From Paenibacillus popilliae ATCC 14706 (GTDB lineage: Bacteria; Bacillota; Bacilli; Paenibacillales; Paenibacillaceae): DNA of 64,000 nucleotides. The translations under genes were made by a program, and so were the position numbers. The stretch covers positions 96,280-160,279 of the forward strand of contig NZ_BALG01000185.1 in the NCBI RefSeq assembly GCF_000315235.1, in the 5' to 3' direction. This document shows positions 49,298 to 57,609 of this stretch, piece after piece; position 1 is the first letter of the stretch; every line of letters starts with the position of its first letter. The notes under the pieces are model-generated. The model searched no databases. It worked only from the letters and a program-made list of their open reading frames with translations, and was not told the DNA's origin.

Positions 49298-49630
49298 TTA
49301 GTAAGCGCGATTCGTATAGGAGCCTGCCGCGTAGGACGGCTGGACATAGCTAAGGTTGCTGACACTATGTATCGAATGATCCATTTGTTGACAGATATGG
49401 GTGGCTTGCTGCATTTGCTGCATTGCCGTCTGATGGCCTTGTATTGCCGTCTGGATAATTTGAACCGCTTGACGCTCGCGCTGTGCCAGCTCTTCCAGAC
49501 GGGAAGCATTTTGCTGCTCCTGCTGCATCAACTGTTGGTACATTTGCGATGCTTGCTGCGTTTGATGCATCATTTGAGCAATGATTTGCTCGCATTGCTT
49601 GATTTGGGATGAGATGGATGCATTGTACAT
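49298..49630 (-). CDS. Gln/Met-rich helical protein, unrecognised
   Basis: 110 residues, MYNASISSQIKQCEQIIAQMMHQTQQASQMYQQLMQQEQQNASRLEELAQRERQAVQIIQTAIQGHQ..., almost entirely an amphipathic Gln/Met-rich coiled coil with a Tyr/Ser tail. GTAGGAGG precedes the ATG at 49630. The composition recalls small spore-associated proteins of this genus, but I do not recognise a family. Confidence 0.65.
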   Translation of the reverse strand: MYNASISSQIKQCEQIIAQMMHQTQQASQMYQQLMQQEQQNASRLEELAQRERQAVQIIQTAIQGHQTAMQQMQQATHICQQMDHSIHSVSNLSYVQPSYAAGSYTNRAY

Positions 49631-50019
49631 CGTGTTGGCCTCCTACTTATTGTGGATAGTTGCATACTTTGCTAGTATTGCGTATGCATGAGAAATTATG
49701 TATTCATTGATTTTTTTGCCGTTTCAAATCGTTATATGCAAATGAAAACGCTTATATATGCCGCCTAATTATGGGATAGGGTGGTAATACGATCGATTTC
49801 AGCCTACATTTTTTGTGGAGGCGAGAGCGAGCAGGAGATCGGCATTTGGCTGGCGGATTGGATGAAGGTCCTTCTGAAGCCGTGTGCCCGCTAGGGCAAG
49901 CGCTACACTGCCGCTGCAGGACGCGGTTATGTGCGCGATTCTTCGGAAGTATGCCCAAGGACATAATCCGTTCACGCTGAACCGGCCTCTGTCCCAGCTT
50001 GCACTCAAGGTGATCGGCA

Positions 50020-50226
50020 TGAACCGTCAGGGCAGACTGTGGCGGACAACAAATACGGGAAGGGCAGCCATACCGGGGCACGATCGGGACCCCGGTGGCG
50101 AAGGTGTTCGATCTGACGGTTGCAGTGGTGGGCAGCAATGCGAAGACGCTGCAAAAGCTGGGCGTTCCTTATGAATCCGTCCATATTCATCTGGCTTCTC
50201 ATGCCGGGTACTATACTGCACCTTAA
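50020..50226 (+). pseudogene. CoA-disulfide reductase C-terminal remnant
   Basis: NRQGRL and TVADNKYGKGS in shifting frames, then an open frame from 50080, TIGTPVAKVFDLTVAVVGSNAKTLQKLGVPYESVHIHLASHAGYYTAP, which closely resembles the dimerisation domain of CoA-disulfide reductases (...KVFDLTVA..G.NEK.L...GIPYE.VHIHP.SHAGYYPG). The FAD and NAD domains are missing. The 49631-50019 stretch upstream is probably further decayed sequence. Confidence 0.75.
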
Positions 50227-50640
50227 ATAAAAAATACTAGCGCAAGTGGGGCAACAGCAAGAACTAAAAGTCCAATCAAAAATGCCCAAGATTGCCAACA
50301 TGCAAAATTGTTGGTAAGGCCGAGTCCGGAACGTTTTTCAACCCAAACAGCTGGATCATTAGGGTTGTAATAAAACATTCCCAGCTTCCAATATTTATCA
50401 TCATCAACCACTTGATATGACTCGTTCTTTTTCTCTGCTTCCTGTAGCTGATATCGTTCTCCACCATTTAGACATCGCATAGCGATAGACACGATCTTGT
50501 TCCACTGATCCTTTAGGATTTTTCGGCTGAATCATTTGTTTAGTGCCTTTTAATATGTAATTGACAAAAACCATGATGGCTAACATAGACAATCATCAAT
50601 TCATAAATCTGCTGTTTTAAGGCAGCTTTCTTTGTTGGAG
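50223..50640 (-). pseudogene. DUF1648/DUF5808 membrane protein remnant
   Basis: Minus strand. An upstream frame (50592 to 50404) holds FVNYILKGTKQMIQPKNPKGSVEQDRVYRYAMSKW. A downstream frame (50492 to 50223) holds GGERYQLQEAEKKNESYQVVDDDKYWKLGMFYYNPNDPAVWVEKRSGLGLTNNFACWQSWAFLIGLLVLAVAP, the DUF5808 C-terminal domain. They are adjacent parts of one larger protein, separated by a frameshift near 50450-50490. The N-terminal half is gone. The 90-residue end could still be translated. Confidence 0.65.
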
Positions 50641-50816
50641 TGGGTGTCAAGATCTGCTCAGGGTTGATGACAAATCCATTCTTTTGTTTCAACAGAACAT
50701 TTATCCGCGTGCCGCCTATGAGGTCCGCCTTCCTTTAGGGCGCGCCGGGGACAGTGCCCATGCTTGAGCGTGCCGACCCGTCCCGGCGGCTTGCCTTTTC
50801 CCGTCCAAGTGGTCAA

Positions 50817-50825
50817 TGTTATAAT
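50817..50825 (+). promoter_or_regulatory. Extended -10 before mscS
   Basis: TGTTATAAT, about 37 bases upstream of the TTG start. No convincing -35. The 50641-50816 stretch shows GC-rich hairpins only. Confidence 0.5.
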
Positions 50826-50861
50826 GGAACCCAACTTGAGATAATGAGGTGAATCACCCAA

Positions 50862-51947
50862 TTGCATAATGAATGGATTCCTGGCATGTTAGCGACGATG
50901 GGTTGGAGACGGTGGCTAAGTGCTGCTGGAGTATTGCTACTATTCTTGTTGTTCCGCAAGTTGTTCACGAACTATCTGTTCGCCCTGTTGATGCGCGGAT
51001 TGTCGTACTCGAAGGGGGCCACGCATTTCTTGACGGCGTTCGAGAAGCCGATGCAATGGTTTTTTGTTCTGCTCGGCATCTATTTGGCCTGCAACATGGT
51101 CCTTCCTCCAGGTGGATCCTTGATGCCCGCCATCGCCAAAATGTACCGCAACGCCTTCATCGTCCTTATCGCTTGGGGACTCTATCATATGGTGGCCCGC
51201 TCATCCAGCATGTTCAGCGTGCTGTCTGCGCGGCTCGGGCTCGATGAGTCGAGCATGCTGATTCCTTTTTTGTCCAAGGTGCTGCGCTTTCTCGTGGTCA
51301 TCATTGCCATTACGATGATCGCCTCGGAGTGGGGCTACAGCATTAACGGTGTCGTTGCGGGGCTTGGTCTGGGCAGTCTGGCGATAGCGTTGGCGGCTCA
51401 GGACACGCTTAGCAACTTTCTGGGCGGCATCGTCATTATTACGGAGAAGCCCTTCTCCAAGGGCGATTGGATTATGACCCCTAGCGTGGAAGGGACGGTC
51501 GAAGATATTACGTTCCGCAGCTCGAAAATCCGCACCTTCGCCCATTCGCTCGTCACGGTGCCGAATGCGACGCTGGCGGGCCAGGCGATTACGAATTGGA
51601 GCCGGATGGGCAAGCGGCGGGTCATGTTTACCCTGAACGTCGCGCTCGATTCGAATCGCGAGCGGCTGCAGGCGGCCATCGTCAAAATGGACGCCCGCCT
51701 GCGGGAGAACGAGGCGGTAGACCCGGATGTCATCATGGTCCGGTTCAGCGAGTTCAACGAGAGCAGTCTGGGTATCTTTTTCTATTACTTCACTAAGACG
51801 ACAGTATGGGCCGAATATTTGAAGCACAAGGAGCAGATCAATCTGATGATTATGGAGGTACTCGAGGAAGAGGCCATTTCGCTCGCGCTGCCGAGCCAGC
51901 GGGTCTATGTGGAAGCGGGCCCTTCTCCGCAGCGTTTTCCGTTGTAA
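50862..51947 (+). CDS. Small-conductance mechanosensitive channel (MscS family)
   Basis: 361-residue membrane channel that releases solutes on hypo-osmotic shock. About five hydrophobic segments precede the pore helix VVAGLGLGSLAIALAAQDTLSNFLGGIVIITEKPFSKGDWI, the MscS signature, then the beta domain (GTVEDITFRSSKIRTFAHSLVTVPNATLAGQAITNWSRM) and the alpha-beta C-terminal cage. The TTG at 50862 follows GAGGTGA at a nine-base spacing. YnaI/YkuT-like size. Confidence 0.9.
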   Translation: MHNEWIPGMLATMGWRRWLSAAGVLLLFLLFRKLFTNYLFALLMRGLSYSKGATHFLTAFEKPMQWFFVLLGIYLACNMVLPPGGSLMPAIAKMYRNAFIVLIAWGLYHMVARSSSMFSVLSARLGLDESSMLIPFLSKVLRFLVVIIAITMIASEWGYSINGVVAGLGLGSLAIALAAQDTLSNFLGGIVIITEKPFSKGDWIMTPSVEGTVEDITFRSSKIRTFAHSLVTVPNATLAGQAITNWSRMGKRRVMFTLNVALDSNRERLQAAIVKMDARLRENEAVDPDVIMVRFSEFNESSLGIFFYYFTKTTVWAEYLKHKEQINLMIMEVLEEEAISLALPSQRVYVEAGPSPQRFPL

Positions 51948-52010
51948 GGCTGTAAGTGGAAGCGGGACTGCCGATCAAAGATAGGCATAAAGACACGAAC
52001 CCCTCGATCG

Positions 52011-52042
52011 CGCGTTGGAGGTAGCTCTCCAAGGCGTTTTTT
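52011..52042 (+). terminator. Terminator after mscS
   Basis: CGC-g-TTGGAG pairs with CTCCAA-g-GCG (52011-52036), then six T residues. Confidence 0.8.
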
Positions 52043-52054
52043 ATGATTTCCCTT

Positions 52055-52089
52055 TTGTTCAGTTATTGTTTAGTTTATTTGACTAAGAT
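52055..52089 (+). promoter_or_regulatory. SARP-type operator and promoter of the response-regulator gene
   Basis: TTGTTCA (52055-52061), 4 bp, TTGTTTA (52066-52072), 11 bp, TAAGAT (-10, 52084-52089). The heptamers repeat every 11 bp, one helical turn, and sit where a -35 would be. Two further promoters in the next 5.3 kb have exactly the same layout. It lies about 280 bases before the start codon. The long leader 52090-52368 has no recognised element. Confidence 0.75.
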
Positions 52090-52368
52090 GAAAGCGTTCG
52101 TGCCTTTCGAAGTAGTTCTCAGGCCTGAAGCAAAAGGCGCAGGCTGTTTCTTTTTCTCCCCCGTCCCTTTATAGTGAAGATGACCGTATGGTCGAGTGAC
52201 TAGATTGATGGAGGAGAGCAGGCTGCGCGATCGCTTCGGCAACATCGATGCGGGGGGCTGGAAGGGACGAGCCCGGCCGTTCCGCCAGGGGGACATTGCA
52301 TGATTCCGGCGTGTCCGATGGATGTGAGATGGAGGCCGCTGCGGTCAAGATTGCAAGGGGGAAGGAAC

Positions 52369-53505
52369 ATGAAAGCGATCCTTGTCGATGATGAAATGCT
52401 AGCGCTGCGACGTATGGAAAAGCTATTGAAGGAACAGGCTGGAAAGGAAGTACTTATTGAAATCGTCGGTTCATTTCAGAATCCGTGTCTGGCCTTGGAA
52501 GTAGCGGAACGGGAGACGTTTCATCTTGTCTTCCTGGATATCGAGATGCCGGAAATGGACGGGATGGAACTGGCAGAACGTCTCTTGCGCATTCAACCTC
52601 ACCTTCATATTGTATTTGTGACCGCATATAACGAATATGCGGTTGAGGCATTCGAGCTGAATGCGTTAGACTATTTATTGAAGCCGGTACAACGGACCCG
52701 CATCGAGAAGACGCTGAAGCGGCTCGCCAAGTCGGTACACGCTAACGAAGAAGGGAAGAACAGCCAGCTTGAGGGGATGCTGTGTACATTGTCCTATCTG
52801 CATTATATTACTCCCCAACAGGAGCTGAAAACCTTTCACTGGCGGACGGTCAAGGCACAGGAGTTATTTGCGTATCTGCTTCACCACCGAGAGCAGACGC
52901 TGCGCAAAGATACGATTCTGGATTTGCTGTGGCCGAATTACCGTTTTGAAAAGTCATCAGCCCATTTACATACGACAATTTACCAAATTAGGCAGGTCAT
53001 TAAGCAAAGGGCGTTACGAATCCACATTAAGTATATGGATGAAGGGTACCGGCTTGAATTAGGCGGTATGAAGCTGGATAAGGAGGAATGGGAGAAGGCG
53101 ATGCGTCTGGCCCGGCAGGTGTCTCCCGAGACGATCCAGGATCATCAGAAGCTGCTGAATGCCTATCGGGGAGATTATTTGGCGGAGCATCAATATTTAT
53201 GGGCGGAAGGCGAACAGGAGAGGCTTCGGTTAATATGGTTCAATCATGCGAAGCAGGTGGCGGAATGCTTGATGCAGATGAACGCATACACGGAAGCGAT
53301 GCCCCTTTACAAGCAAATCCAGGAGAAATATCCGTATACCGAGGACAGTTATTTCGGATTGATGAAAATTCACGCGCAGTTGGGCAACTATGGGGAAGTC
53401 ATCAAGCAATTTCAACTGCTGAACCACAATTTAAAAGGAGAATTAGGCATTGAACCTAGCAGGGAAGTATTTGCTTGGTACATGGAATGGAAAAATAGCA
53501 TTTAA
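52369..53505 (+). CDS. SARP-type response regulator (REC-wHTH-BTAD, COG3947)
   Basis: 378-residue two-component regulator. Receiver domain (1-120): acidic pocket VDDE (Asp7, Asp8), phospho-acceptor Asp57 in VFLDIEMPEMDG, Thr in FVTAYNEYA, Lys105 in YLLKPVQ. Then an OmpR-like winged helix (about 155-240, FLLHHREQTLRKDTILDLLWPNYRFEKSSAHLHTTIYQIRQVI) and a BTAD helical-repeat domain (about 245-375, ending ELGIEPSREV). SARP winged helices bind heptamer direct repeats spaced by one turn of DNA; such repeats occur at its own promoter. The ATG at 52369 follows GGGGGAAGG. The partner kinase is the large gene at 53930. Confidence 0.9.
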   Translation: MKAILVDDEMLALRRMEKLLKEQAGKEVLIEIVGSFQNPCLALEVAERETFHLVFLDIEMPEMDGMELAERLLRIQPHLHIVFVTAYNEYAVEAFELNALDYLLKPVQRTRIEKTLKRLAKSVHANEEGKNSQLEGMLCTLSYLHYITPQQELKTFHWRTVKAQELFAYLLHHREQTLRKDTILDLLWPNYRFEKSSAHLHTTIYQIRQVIKQRALRIHIKYMDEGYRLELGGMKLDKEEWEKAMRLARQVSPETIQDHQKLLNAYRGDYLAEHQYLWAEGEQERLRLIWFNHAKQVAECLMQMNAYTEAMPLYKQIQEKYPYTEDSYFGLMKIHAQLGNYGEVIKQFQLLNHNLKGELGIEPSREVFAWYMEWKNSI

Positions 53506-53559
53506 TCGCGCCGACCGTCGTGGATTCTGCTTCCGCGGCGGTTATTTTTCTTGGGAAGA

Positions 53560-53594
53560 CGATTCAGTATTTGTTCAGTAGGCCATCATAGAAT
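53560..53594 (+). promoter_or_regulatory. SARP-type operator and promoter of the kinase gene
   Basis: CGATTCA (53560-53566, degenerate), 4 bp, TTGTTCA (53571-53577), 11 bp, TAGAAT (-10, 53589-53594). The same spacing as at 52055-52089. A weak hairpin with T run at about 53507-53549 ends the regulator transcript just upstream. Confidence 0.65.
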
Positions 53595-53634
53595 ATTTGA
53601 TGTTTATTAGAAAAAATCGAAATTTCAGGAAATA

Positions 53635-53916
53635 AATCGTCCGGTGGGGGGCGATGAATTTCTGTTCATGGTGCCCTGCTCTGACCAGCGCGAACTGCGC
53701 AGCATCCGCAGCGGCACAATGAATAAGCTGGGCTTGACCGCAGAGCAGACCTCGGTTCCTTTTGCGGTATCTTACGGCTGTGCGGTATATCCGGAGGAGG
53801 GAACATTATTAAGCGATATTGTGGAGATGGCGGACAGACATATGATGCAAATCAAACGAAGCAAGCTCCGCTGCGGCTCTCAGGATACCGCCAAAGTGCA
53901 GCCTTCACTACAGTAG
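53635..53916 (+). pseudogene. GGDEF (diguanylate cyclase) C-terminal fragment
   Basis: The frame begins at the active-site loop itself: RPVGGDEFLFMVPCSDQRELRS...VPFAVSYGCAVYPEEGTLLSDIVEMADRHMMQIKRSK. The N-terminal half of the GGDEF domain (nucleotide-binding helices) is missing and no ribosome site precedes the GTG at 53644. It lies in the leader between the SARP-type promoter and the kinase start. Cyclic-di-GMP synthesis is not possible from this fragment. Confidence 0.8.
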
Positions 53917-53929
53917 GGAGATTGGGCAA

Positions 53930-56900
53930 ATGGCAAAACTATATGTTGTTCGACTCGTCTTTGCATTCGTGACCATTCTATATGTCGTGTTGGCCGGCGA
54001 TTTCTTCCGGGAATCTGGAACGTTTCCGAAGCCGGTGCAGGGGGTGCTTGATCTCCGCGGCACCGGATGGGAACAAGAGGGCCCTATCAAACTGAAGGGG
54101 GAATGGGGATTTTATCCAGACAGGATATTCTCGAACGCTTCACAGATCGCTGCCCTCGGTGCCAAGCCCGTCTTCATCCAAGTACCGGACCCCTGGAGAA
54201 TCGACAGCGCATGGACGGGCCTCCGGCCATTCTCTACATATGGCACATACCGATTGCGAATTATGCTTGATCACAGCGCGGAACAGATATTTTCTTTTTA
54301 TGCGAAATCCATGATGAGTTCCCACAACATGATCGTCAATGGCCTGCGTATTAGCACCCCGGACGATTTCCATTCTAATACGTCATACAACACCTCCTAT
54401 GTTGCCTATGCGCATACGAATAGCAATATTATCGATCTGATGATCCAGATCAACAGGTCAGACTCCGTCTGGTACGTAGCTATCGCCAGGCCGTTATCAT
54501 TTGGACTGCCGCAGCAAGTGAACTTGGAACGGAACCTCGAACTCGTGCTGGAAATGAGCATTCTATTGACCTTATTGTTGGGTGCTTTTTATACGATACT
54601 TATGCATCTGTTCCGATTGTCGCAGCCCGGGTGGCAATATTTTATTCTTTTTTGCATGTCTGCGATAGGGTTCGTTCTTATTTTTGGAGAAAGATGGGGA
54701 GCGATGCTGTTCCCGATGCTGTCCTTCTATTGGCGCTACAAGCTGATGACATTGGCGTCGATCGGCATGAATTTGTTCCTGCTGCTCTATGCATCGCGAA
54801 GGCGTCGCTGCGATGTTCATCCGCAGAAAGCCCGATTTGCGGCATTCGTCTCTATGCTGGGAACCATCGTCCTTTTGCTGGTGAAGCATACGTACGGCAT
54901 CATTGCCGTGTCTGTGGTAACTCATGGAATATTTCTAGCTTTATTCCTTTATCTATACTATAGGCTGGTGCTTCGATCGCTGGTTGCCGGTAAGATGTAT
55001 GCCTACCTGTTGACGGTCGCAATCGTGGCGGGAGGATTTGCGGTATACGGTGGAATATTTGGCGTACATGCGTCGCTTCGGCTGTATGATGTGAGCTTTA
55101 TCTTCTTTATTTGCGCGCTAGTCTTCCTTCATGCAAGACCGCATTTCGTTGCCTATCGAAGAGAGAAGGAATTGGCCGAAGCATGGTCCAACCAGCAACG
55201 CTCGAATGCAGAATTTATGGCAGCGATTGCCAAGGAATTGAAGTCGCCGCTACTTGTGATTACAAATTTGGTGCAATCTCTGCTGGAAGGTACACACGGC
55301 AACCTGTCGGTCAAGCAAGAGGAAGATTTGCAAATCGTTGTATTTGTCGCGAAGCATATGACCAGATTGATCAGCGATCTGCAGGATTGGTCAGCATTGA
55401 AAGAAGGAAGGATGCTCATCCATGTGAAAGAACTTGATCTGAGGAGAACCGTCACCACTGTGATAGAGATTACCCGCTTTATTATAATGTCTCGAGACAT
55501 TGTAATATGCAACAAGCTGGATGACTTGCTTCCGCCGGTGCTGGCTGATGAGCAGCGATTGAAGCAGATTATGTCCCAGTTGCTGCACAATGCGGTGAAG
55601 AATACGAAGAAGGGCACAGTTACGGTGTCGGCCCTGACATTGGAGGAAGCAGTTGAGGTTCGTATCGCGGATTCGGGAGGCGGAATGACGCAGTCGGAGA
55701 TGGAAGGTATCTTCGATACGTATGAGCAGGATATGCCGAATCGTTCTTCTTTTTTTGACAGAAGGCTCGGTCTGAATGTCACAAAGCGGCTGGTGGAGCT
55801 TCATGGCGGAACCATAGGCGTGACCTCAGACGTAGGCCGCGGTTCAACGTTCTATTTCCGTCTGCCCATCGCTGAACAACAGCAAGGGGTTGAGGGGGAA
55901 CTGGTGAGAAAGGAAAATGGCAAGTCAGCGGTTCCCGTGCAGATGCCGCTGGAGTATCAGGAGCATTTCGGCTCGGAGATTGCGGAAGAGATCGTGTTCG
56001 ATGCGCCTTCACCTTCTTTCACGGTTGACGAGATTGGCGAGGCCTATATTCTTATCGTCGATGATGATCCGATTCATCAGAAGGTATTGGAAAATCTGCT
56101 CTCCCCTGATCGATTTCTGCTTACCACGGTCTCCAGCGGGGAAGAGGCGTTAGTGCAAATTCGGCACTTCCAGAACTGGGATCTGGTGTTGCTCAATCTG
56201 ATGATGTCTGGCATGTCAGGCCTGGAAGTATGCCGACGCATACGGGAGATGCATTCTTTATTTGAGCTGCCGGTACTGATGTTGACGGGAAGGGGGCGGA
56301 CCGATGATGCGCTCGCCGCCTACTCGGCGGGAGCGAATGACTTTGTGGGGAAGCCAATCGACTCTGCCGAGTTGCAGGCCCGCGTGCGGACGCTGCTGCT
56401 GATGAAGCATTCGGCGAATGAGCGCTTCCGCATGGAGATGGCTTTTTTGCAGGCGCAAATCAAGCCCCATTTTATTTTCAACACGTTGAACTCGCTTGTC
56501 TCGCTCAGTGAAGACGATCCAGAGCAGATGCGCGAACTGCTTGTCGAATTCAGCAATTATTTGCGGCAGAGCTTCCGCTTCGATAATGTTGAGCCATTGG
56601 TACCGCTCGAACGAGAGCTTCAACTGGTACGTTCTTATTTATACATAGAGAAAATCAGGTTCGGGGACCGGCTGCAATTTACAATTGATCTGCCTGAATC
56701 GCATCGTCTGCGTATCCCGCCGCTATCCATCCAGCCGATCGTGGAGAACGCCGTTCATCATGGGATTATGAAACGAATGGGCGGTGGCACGATTCATATT
56801 CGCGTCTATGTGGAGGACAAACATTATTGCATTGAGGTCTGCGATGATGGGGTCGGTATCTCGGCCGAGTGGCAGGGGCAACTGCTGGCGAAGAGCGCGA

Positions 56901-57031
56901 TCGGCGGAATCGGGCTCAAAAACATTGACTACCGATTGCGGCAGTTGTTCGGTACGGGCATATCGGTCCGCAGCGACCCGATAGAAGGAACCTGCGTCAA
57001 ATTTTGTGTTCCGTACGAAACAGACAACTAA
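53930..57031 (+). CDS. 7TM hybrid sensor kinase with dead HisKA and dead receiver, live LytS-type kinase end
   Basis: 1033-residue membrane sensor. Layout: signal/TM (1-25), extracellular 7TMR-DISM ligand-like domain (about 40-195), seven-span membrane region (about 205-400), HisKA-like helix pair (about 420-490), HATPase (about 530-655), receiver (about 700-815), His_kinase/LytS dimerisation helix (about 835-915) and second HATPase (about 925-1030). In HisKA the usual H-E-L-R-x-P is AKELKSPL, so Lys435 replaces the phospho-His. In the receiver LVLLNLMMSGMSG has Asn756 where Asp is expected, although VDDD, Thr and Lys (VGKPID) remain. The C-terminal QIKPHFIFNTLNSL keeps His847, and PIVENAVHHGI and DDGVGI keep its ATP site. 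So it most likely phosphorylates the SARP regulator directly from His847. Confidence 0.88.
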   Translation: MAKLYVVRLVFAFVTILYVVLAGDFFRESGTFPKPVQGVLDLRGTGWEQEGPIKLKGEWGFYPDRIFSNASQIAALGAKPVFIQVPDPWRIDSAWTGLRPFSTYGTYRLRIMLDHSAEQIFSFYAKSMMSSHNMIVNGLRISTPDDFHSNTSYNTSYVAYAHTNSNIIDLMIQINRSDSVWYVAIARPLSFGLPQQVNLERNLELVLEMSILLTLLLGAFYTILMHLFRLSQPGWQYFILFCMSAIGFVLIFGERWGAMLFPMLSFYWRYKLMTLASIGMNLFLLLYASRRRRCDVHPQKARFAAFVSMLGTIVLLLVKHTYGIIAVSVVTHGIFLALFLYLYYRLVLRSLVAGKMYAYLLTVAIVAGGFAVYGGIFGVHASLRLYDVSFIFFICALVFLHARPHFVAYRREKELAEAWSNQQRSNAEFMAAIAKELKSPLLVITNLVQSLLEGTHGNLSVKQEEDLQIVVFVAKHMTRLISDLQDWSALKEGRMLIHVKELDLRRTVTTVIEITRFIIMSRDIVICNKLDDLLPPVLADEQRLKQIMSQLLHNAVKNTKKGTVTVSALTLEEAVEVRIADSGGGMTQSEMEGIFDTYEQDMPNRSSFFDRRLGLNVTKRLVELHGGTIGVTSDVGRGSTFYFRLPIAEQQQGVEGELVRKENGKSAVPVQMPLEYQEHFGSEIAEEIVFDAPSPSFTVDEIGEAYILIVDDDPIHQKVLENLLSPDRFLLTTVSSGEEALVQIRHFQNWDLVLLNLMMSGMSGLEVCRRIREMHSLFELPVLMLTGRGRTDDALAAYSAGANDFVGKPIDSAELQARVRTLLLMKHSANERFRMEMAFLQAQIKPHFIFNTLNSLVSLSEDDPEQMRELLVEFSNYLRQSFRFDNVEPLVPLERELQLVRSYLYIEKIRFGDRLQFTIDLPESHRLRIPPLSIQPIVENAVHHGIMKRMGGGTIHIRVYVEDKHYCIEVCDDGVGISAEWQGQLLAKSAIGGIGLKNIDYRLRQLFGTGISVRSDPIEGTCVKFCVPYETDN

Positions 57032-57035
57032 GCCC

Positions 57036-57077
57036 GGGGGCTGACGATAAGGTCTTATGGACCTTAAGGCAGCCCCC
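57036..57077. terminator. Hairpin between convergent kinase and small Cys/His gene
   Basis: GGGGGCTG (57036-57043) pairs with CAGCCCCC (57070-57077), with an inner TAAGGTC/GACCTTA stem. No T run on either side, but it lies exactly between the two stop codons. Confidence 0.55.
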
Positions 57078-57088
57078 AAGCTGTTTGA

Positions 57089-57268
57089 TCAATGAAATTG
57101 AACGATTTGCTCAAGGTCAGGAGTGCCAGGGACATCACTATTTTTCTTTTTTTGTACCGCCCGCCTCATTTGATGATAATGGTATTTGCACAAATTTTTC
57201 GCATAGTGACGATCCTTGCAGCCTTCTTCACTGCACAATCGTTGGGTTGCCATTCTAGGTCTGCCCAT
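57089..57268 (-). CDS. Small Cys/His-motif protein, unannotated-size gene
   Basis: 59-residue basic protein, starting MGRPRMATQRLCSEEGCKD and ending TPDLEQIVQFH. It has a C-x4-C-x9-C-x2-H arrangement (Cys12, Cys17, Cys27, His30: LCSEEGCKDRHYAKNLCKYHY) that should bind a metal, probably zinc. GGGAGGTACTC just before the ATG at 57268 is a strong ribosome site. A SARP-type operator with -10 lies 36 bases upstream. Similar C..C...GLCxxHY knuckles occur in small phage and bacterial proteins of unknown role. It is convergent with the kinase and a likely target of the regulator. Confidence 0.78.
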   Translation of the reverse strand: MGRPRMATQRLCSEEGCKDRHYAKNLCKYHYHQMRRAVQKKKNSDVPGTPDLEQIVQFH

Positions 57269-57303
57269 GAGTACCTCCCTTTTTGACTATGTATTTATTT
57301 CGA

Positions 57304-57338
57304 ATTGTAGAGGTTAGGAGTGAACAATTTCTGAACAA
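57304..57338 (-). promoter_or_regulatory. SARP-type operator and promoter of the small Cys/His gene
   Basis: On the minus strand: TTGTTCA (57338-57332), 4 bp, TTGTTCA (57327-57321), 11 bp, TACAAT (-10, 57309-57304). Both heptamers are perfect. The layout is identical to the sites at 52055 and 53560. The surrounding 57290-57470 is strikingly AT-rich. Confidence 0.75.
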
Positions 57339-57609
57339 AATAAGTAAAAAAATACTGGGAAACAATAAAAAAGGTTTTATTTGAATAAAAAATCTATTTT
57401 ATATCGTTAATTATAATAATAATTTTTTTTGTTGTCATTTTTCAAGTCTAATTATATCGTTATGGTTCCCCATGCGCGTAATTTCTGATAGGATAGTCGG
57501 TGGAATCCCTTCCATAATAAATCAAGGGAATCCGCTTGCTGTAAATAAGGATGACAGCACAGCCTGGAACGGCGGTTCTTCCAATCAAGGGGAAGGGAGA
57601 AGTGAAACG

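Noticed and set aside
53644..53916. A functional 90-residue GGDEF protein
   Set aside because: It starts at the active-site loop, lacks the first half of the domain and has no ribosome site.
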